From NCBI GenBank assembly GCA_009787675.1, contig WQSU01000092.1, positions 1 through 8,895 of the forward strand: DNA of 8,895 nucleotides, written 5' to 3'. The position numbers and the translations under genes were made by a program. Under the pieces are notes generated by a model that saw only the letters and a list, made by a program, of their open reading frames with translations, was not told the origin of the DNA and ran no database searches. The stretch is from Lentimicrobiaceae bacterium (GTDB taxonomy: Bacteria > Bacteroidota > Bacteroidia > Bacteroidales > WCHB1-69). Shown here piece by piece: positions 6,197 through 8,895 of the stretch. Position 1 is the first letter of the stretch. Every line of letters starts with the position of its first letter.

Positions 6197-6970
6197 CTAA
6201 AATACTTTGAGGTGCGCATCATTAATCACCATATTATCACCTTTTTGCTTAATAATACCAATACCTTGCTCTATAGATTCCTTTTCGGTTTCAAAATCAA
6301 AATGAAAGGCAGCCAATCCAAGATAGAGGTCAAAATCTTTATACTGTGGAAATAATGTTTTGAAAGTTTGTGTTTTTTTTAGCAGTTGTTCCACATCTTT
6401 TTTGCGTGCTTTATATTTGATTTCAATAATGGCAACAGAAACACCATTATAAAGTAACAGGTCATATTCATCTCTAAGATTTAATGCTTTTGCAGACCGT
6501 CTGGTATTAGCATCAACAAATTGAAAAGTTTGCCCTGCAAATTGTGGGGAATGGTTAAAACTGTTTACAAAATAAGATTCTGCTATTTCCCCATTAGATT
6601 TTGTAATACCGCCGAGTTCTTGCTGCATGGATTTCATGGATTTTCTAAAATCTTCCCAGACTTTCTCTAATTCTTGCCGGGCTTGCTCTGCTTCTTGCCG
6701 GGCTTGCTCTGCTTTTGCTTCTGCTTCTTGTCGGGCTTTCTCTGCTTTTGCTTCTGCTTCTTGCCGGGCTTGCTCTGCTTTTGCTTCTGCTTCTTGTCGG
6801 GCTTTCTCCGCTTCTTGTCTGGCTTTCTCCGCTTCTTGTCGGATTTTCGCCCTGTCTCTACTCTCTTTCTCCGACAAAATTTCTAATCTTTCAATGGCTT
6901 CAAATGTTCTTTGAACTTGTCTCTGAGCTTGTTCAAATGTGGTTCGTGGGGTTTTAACTTTAATTCTCAT
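6197..6970 (-). CDS. Coiled-coil protein with C-terminal PD-(D/E)XK nuclease-like domain
   Basis: This 257-aa soluble protein has three parts. Residues 1-45 are a charged helical lead. Residues 46-99 are a regular Glu/Ala/Lys/Gln/Arg coiled coil made of six units in the order 7, 7, 11, 11, 11, 7 residues (EAEKARQ or EAEAKAEQARQ types). Residues about 120-257 look like a PD-(D/E)XK nuclease fold: G127-E-I-A-E131 on the first helix, then D170 (DEYDLLLYN) and E183-I-K185 in the VAIIEIKYKA strand, followed by KKDVEQLLKK. The D...ExK spacing is canonical. The C-terminus, QGIGIIKQKGDNMVINDAHLKVF in part, matches proteins of this layout I have seen in Bacteroidota and resembles DUF3782-type cyanobacterial proteins. 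No function is established; nuclease activity is possible, and a purely structural role is also possible. It stands alone, divergent from purA, without a methylase or helicase beside it. Confidence 0.75.
   Translation of the reverse strand: MRIKVKTPRTTFEQAQRQVQRTFEAIERLEILSEKESRDRAKIRQEAEKARQEAEKARQEAEAKAEQARQEAEAKAEKARQEAEAKAEQARQEAEQARQELEKVWEDFRKSMKSMQQELGGITKSNGEIAESYFVNSFNHSPQFAGQTFQFVDANTRRSAKALNLRDEYDLLLYNGVSVAIIEIKYKARKKDVEQLLKKTQTFKTLFPQYKDFDLYLGLAAFHFDFETEKESIEQGIGIIKQKGDNMVINDAHLKVF
6671..6832. repeat. In-frame 21/33-bp tandem repeat array encoding the coiled coil
   Basis: Plus-strand units are 6671-6691 (21 bp), 6692-6724, 6725-6757 and 6758-6790 (33 bp each), 6791-6811 and 6812-6832 (21 bp each), with a degenerate seventh unit after that. 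The 33-bp unit is the 21-bp unit plus 12 bp. Units 6692-6724 and 6758-6790 are identical; the one between differs at two bases. All lengths are multiples of three, so copy-number change by slippage would keep the frame. Confidence 0.9.
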
Positions 6971-7001
6971 TGATAAATTTTTATGTTATTAATTGATGCC
7001 G

Positions 7002-7009
7002 CGAAAATA
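7002..7009 (-). promoter_or_regulatory. Candidate -7 element of the PD-(D/E)XK gene
   Basis: Minus-strand TATTTTCG followed by CGG, the same octamer as ahead of the PagL-like gene. The ATG at 6970 lies 31 bases downstream. Upstream is a very A/T-rich stretch with no clear -33 box. Confidence 0.4.
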
Positions 7010-7174
7010 TATTTTTTTTAATTTAAAAATCATTTTTGAAAAATTATTTTCTTAATAATCAATATGTTAAAAATGACAAAAGAGGTGAAAATGTCGCACT
7101 TTTTGGATGAAAATGTACAATTGTGTTAGTCTTTTGCATTTTTTTCTAAATGAAACCGCTTTGATTTTTTTGTG
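7010..7174. other. Divergent intergenic region, no gene seen
   Basis: This A/T-rich stretch separates the PD-(D/E)XK gene from purA. It holds a 9-bp direct repeat TGAAAATGT at 7086-7094 and 7108-7116 (22-bp period, about two helical turns) and an 8-bp palindrome ACAATTGT at 7117-7124. These could be regulator sites. The only frame is a 21-codon one at 7064-7129, which I do not call. Confidence 0.35.
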
Positions 7175-7182
7175 TAATATTG
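7175..7182 (+). promoter_or_regulatory. Candidate -7 element of purA
   Basis: TAATATTG followed by CAGG is one mismatch from TAnnTTTG. It ends 56 bases before the purA ATG, leaving a leader of about 50 bases, longer than for the other genes here. A TTTG at 7160-7163 is too close to be a standard -33 box. Confidence 0.35.
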
Positions 7183-7199
7183 CAGGGTTTTACACTCAG

Positions 7200-7212
7200 A
7201 GTAATTATTACT
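7200..7212. promoter_or_regulatory. 13-bp palindrome in the purA leader
   Basis: AGTAAT-T-ATTACT has perfect 6-bp arms around one base. It lies just after the presumed transcription start and 26 bases before the ATG. A second inverted repeat, GTGTAA (7172-7177) with TTACAC (7190-7195), overlaps the -7 box. Either could bind a repressor; no known purine regulator site is recognised. Confidence 0.3.
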
Positions 7213-7238
7213 AATAACCAATAATTTACAATAAAAAA

Positions 7239-8510
7239 ATGAAATTAGACATCCTTCTCGGATTGCAATGGGGCGACGAGGGCAAAGGCAAAATAGTTGA
7301 TGTGCTTACGCCTGCTTACGATGTTATTGCACGCTTTCAGGGAGGTCCCAACGCGGGACATACTCTTGAGTTTAATGGCATTAAACATGTATTGCATACC
7401 ATTCCTTCCGGCATTTTCCATCCGAATAAAATTAACATTATCGGCAACGGCGTAGTGATTGACCCTGTGGTCTTTCAAAAAGAGATTGAATCATTAGAAA
7501 AAATAGGCGTAAATCCTGTGGAAAATCTCCTCATTTCTAAGAAAGCACATCTTATCTTGCCTACACACAAGTGGATAGATGCAATGTTGGAAGAACAAAA
7601 AGGTGAACGAAAAGTGGGCTCCACTTTAAAAGGAATCGGTCCCACCTACACCGATAAGGCAGCTCGCGTTGGCTTCCGAATTTGTGATATTCTGGCAAAC
7701 GATTTTTTGGATAGATTTGAAAGAATTTATAAAACACACACCGATTTGCTGATTAAGAACTCTTTTGACCCACAAGAAGAGATTGCCACCGTTTTTAACA
7801 ACTGGTTAAACGCATTGCAAACACTACTGCGTTTCAAATTGATTGATAGTGAATATGAAGTTAATTATTTTTTAAAAGAAGAGCGTAAAGTGTTGGCGGA
7901 AGGAGCGCAAGGCACCCTGTTAGATATTGATTTTGGTTCTTATCCATTTGTAACATCCTCTAACACAGTAGCTGCCGGCGCTTGTACAGGACTTGGCGTG
8001 GCGCCAAACCAAACCGGACGAATCATCGGTATTGTGAAAGCCTACTGCACCCGCGTGGGAAATGGACCGTTCCCTACCGAGTTGTTTGACGAAACCGGAG
8101 AACTGCTGCGCAAACAGGGACACGAGTTTGGATCTACTACAGGACGCCCGCGCCGCTGCGGCTGGCTCGACTTAGTGGCGCTGAAATACGCCATCATGAT
8201 TAACGGCGTTACGGAAATGGTGCTCACCAAACCCGATGTTATGGACAACTTCGATACGATAAAGATTTGCACGGCATACCAAATGGGAGATAAGATCACT
8301 ACCCGCTTTCCAACAGAAATAGATGAGGAAATTATACCTGTTTATAAAGAGTTTAGAGGTTGGAACCAAAAACTATCCGTTGAAAAAGATTATGAAAACC
8401 TGCCTCAAGCATTTAAAGAATATGTGGCATTTATTGAGGAAGCAACAGGGGTGCCTATCCGCATTGTTTCAACCGGTCCCGACAGAAGTGAAACGATTAT
8501 TAGAGCCTGA
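7239..8510 (+). CDS. purA: Adenylosuccinate synthetase
   Basis: PurA joins IMP and aspartate using GTP to give adenylosuccinate, the first committed step from IMP to AMP, in the cytoplasm. The 423-aa length is normal. Landmarks are the GTP-binding loop G12-DEGKGK18 with catalytic D13, N38-AGHT42 with catalytic H41, the KGIGPTYTDK block, the QGTLLDIDFGSYPFVTSS block, the STTGRPRRCGWLDLVALKYA block that contacts IMP and aspartate, and a C-terminal STGPDRSETI (base recognition, TKPDVMD, lies before it). All key residues I can check are present. The ATG at 7239 gives MKLDILLGLQWGDEGKGK, the standard N-terminus; no Shine-Dalgarno precedes it. It has its own promoter region, divergent from the PD-(D/E)XK gene. 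Its TGA stop overlaps the ATG of a small lipoprotein gene by one base, so the two probably share a transcript. Confidence 0.98.
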   Translation: MKLDILLGLQWGDEGKGKIVDVLTPAYDVIARFQGGPNAGHTLEFNGIKHVLHTIPSGIFHPNKINIIGNGVVIDPVVFQKEIESLEKIGVNPVENLLISKKAHLILPTHKWIDAMLEEQKGERKVGSTLKGIGPTYTDKAARVGFRICDILANDFLDRFERIYKTHTDLLIKNSFDPQEEIATVFNNWLNALQTLLRFKLIDSEYEVNYFLKEERKVLAEGAQGTLLDIDFGSYPFVTSSNTVAAGACTGLGVAPNQTGRIIGIVKAYCTRVGNGPFPTELFDETGELLRKQGHEFGSTTGRPRRCGWLDLVALKYAIMINGVTEMVLTKPDVMDNFDTIKICTAYQMGDKITTRFPTEIDEEIIPVYKEFRGWNQKLSVEKDYENLPQAFKEYVAFIEEATGVPIRIVSTGPDRSETIIRA

Positions 8511-8653
8511 TGAAAAAAAACAAAAGCCTCTTTTTTACAGTTATTGTTTTGCTAATGTGCTTACTATTGTCTTGTGCTTCTTCTAAACATAATACCTATA
8601 AGTATAAATCCAATTCATACCATAAAAAAACGAGTGGGTGTTCGTGCCGATAG
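8510..8653 (+). CDS. Small predicted lipoprotein, 47 aa, overlapping purA stop
   Basis: The ATG at 8510-8512 shares its A with the last base of the purA stop (TGATG), a layout typical of translational coupling. The product begins MKKNKSLFFTVIVLLMCLLL, a lipoprotein signal peptide, followed by the lipobox LLSC with C22 as the likely lipidated residue. Only 26 residues follow it: a Lys/Tyr/Ser/His-rich stretch and the end TSGCSCR, with a C-x-C pair. There is no charged +2 residue (Ala, then Ser-Ser), and the final location (inner or outer membrane) cannot be read from this. The short basic tail ending in a cysteine pair recalls small Bacteroidota lipoproteins I cannot name. The frame, signal peptide and coupling are seen; function is unknown. 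A chance frame is less likely given a full lipobox and exact junction. Confidence 0.72.
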   Translation: MKKNKSLFFTVIVLLMCLLLSCASSKHNTYKYKSNSYHKKTSGCSCR

Positions 8654-8662
8654 AAAGTGGGG

Positions 8663-8683
8663 TTAAAAAACTAATATTTTTAA
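8663..8683 (+). terminator. Possible terminator after purA-lipoprotein unit
   Basis: TTAAAAA (8663-8669) and TTTTTAA (8677-8683) form a 7-bp A/T-only stem with a 7-base loop, followed by a T-rich tract (TTCTTTTTTA). It is 9 bases after the lipoprotein stop. The stem is weak, so termination is only possible. Confidence 0.35.
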
Positions 8684-8759
8684 TTCTTTTTTATCATCAT
8701 CTAATATAGGGTTTGATAAAATAAATTTCATCCTATTTCATAAATTTATTTAAACTAAG

Positions 8760-8851
8760 TTTCAGCATTATGCAGAAATAGTGCGGAAACCGCGCTGAAA
8801 ATTACGATAAAAACGCGTTATTTTTCATTGAACATTTCAACACGATAACGC
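8760..8851. other. Cluster of nested inverted repeats, possible structured RNA or regulatory DNA
   Basis: TTTCAGC (8760-8766) pairs with GCTGAAA (8794-8800). Inside, GCGG (8783-8786) and CCGC (8790-8793) form a tight hairpin with an AAA loop, extendable by a G-U and a G-C pair. An alternative hairpin is TTTC-A-GCAT-T-ATGC-A-GAAA from 8760. Further on, GCGTTAT (8815-8821) pairs with ATAACGC (8845-8851), and ACGATAA occurs twice (8804-8810, 8842-8848). No protein-coding frame explains this. Whether it is an RNA, a terminator or a protein site is not known. Confidence 0.4.
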
Positions 8852-8869
8852 AACTATTTGTTAATCAGT

Positions 8870-8892
8870 AAAAAAAAAAAAAAAAAAAAAAA
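8870..8892. repeat. Run of 23 A at the right end
   Basis: A homopolymer of 23 adenines is followed by TTT at the very end of the window. Such runs are rare in bacterial genomes, are unstable in replication and are hard to sequence, so it may be real or may mark an assembly edge. Confidence 0.9.
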
Positions 8893-8895
8893 TTT

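Noticed and set aside
6627..6957. Plus-strand Cys/Ser/Ala-rich or Leu-rich frames opposite the coiled coil
   Set aside because: They are antisense shadows of the 21/33-bp repeat; the minus-strand frame has a recognised domain and a promoter.
7064..7129. 21-codon frame in the purA upstream region (MLKMTKEVKM...)
   Set aside because: Too short, no promoter or family support, and it lies amid A/T-rich likely regulatory sequence; could be revisited as a leader peptide if conserved.
8323..8586. 87-aa plus-strand frame across the purA 3' end
   Set aside because: It is out of frame with purA and with the lipoprotein, and its composition is that of a shadow frame.

Overview
The window looks like ordinary chromosomal sequence from an AT-rich member of the Bacteroidota. 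The signs are: start sites preceded by the phylum's TAnnTTTG-type -7 element rather than by purine-rich Shine-Dalgarno sequences; secreted outer-membrane barrel proteins of types common in this phylum; a MenA of the menaquinone pathway; a PurA that reads like Bacteroidota PurA; and a 5'-truncated-window gene whose mature N-terminus carries the YD-type signature seen on secreted Bacteroidota proteins. Genus and order cannot be told from this sequence. I see no phage, transposase, CRISPR array, tRNA or rRNA.

Layout: (1) 1-131, minus strand, the first 43 codons of a secreted YD-motif protein that runs off the left edge. (2) 132-321, a non-coding region with a 17-bp palindrome and a pair of 31-bp direct repeats 42 bp apart, leading into a 110-aa XRE regulator (322-654). 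(3) A YfcE-type metallophosphoesterase (752-1240) converges on a conserved but unnamed outer-membrane protein gene (1247-1996, minus). (4) A short region with two mirror-image -7 boxes (2029-2068) serves that gene and menA (2086-2970). menA is followed 23 bp later by an MBOAT O-acyltransferase (2994-4712). (5) On the minus strand lie a PagL-like lipid A deacylase/acyloxyacyl hydrolase barrel (4775-6097, GTG start preferred) and a coiled-coil plus PD-(D/E)XK protein (6197-6970), separated by a patch of heptamer tandem repeats. (6) purA (7239-8510) overlaps by one base a previously easy-to-miss 47-codon lipoprotein gene (8510-8653). (7) The right end (8654-8895) has no convincing gene but holds several inverted repeats and ends in a run of 23 A.

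The genes do not form one pathway. Three deal with the envelope (the 1247-1996 barrel, the PagL-like enzyme, the MBOAT), two with core metabolism (MenA in quinone synthesis, PurA in AMP synthesis), one is a regulator and one is a nuclease-fold protein of unknown role. I do not see a clear new defence or mobile system. The most interesting leads are the operator-like repeat array ahead of the XRE gene, the hidden lipoprotein translationally coupled to purA, the mixed 7/11-residue coiled-coil repeat fused to a nuclease fold, the heptamer repeats, and the structured right end.
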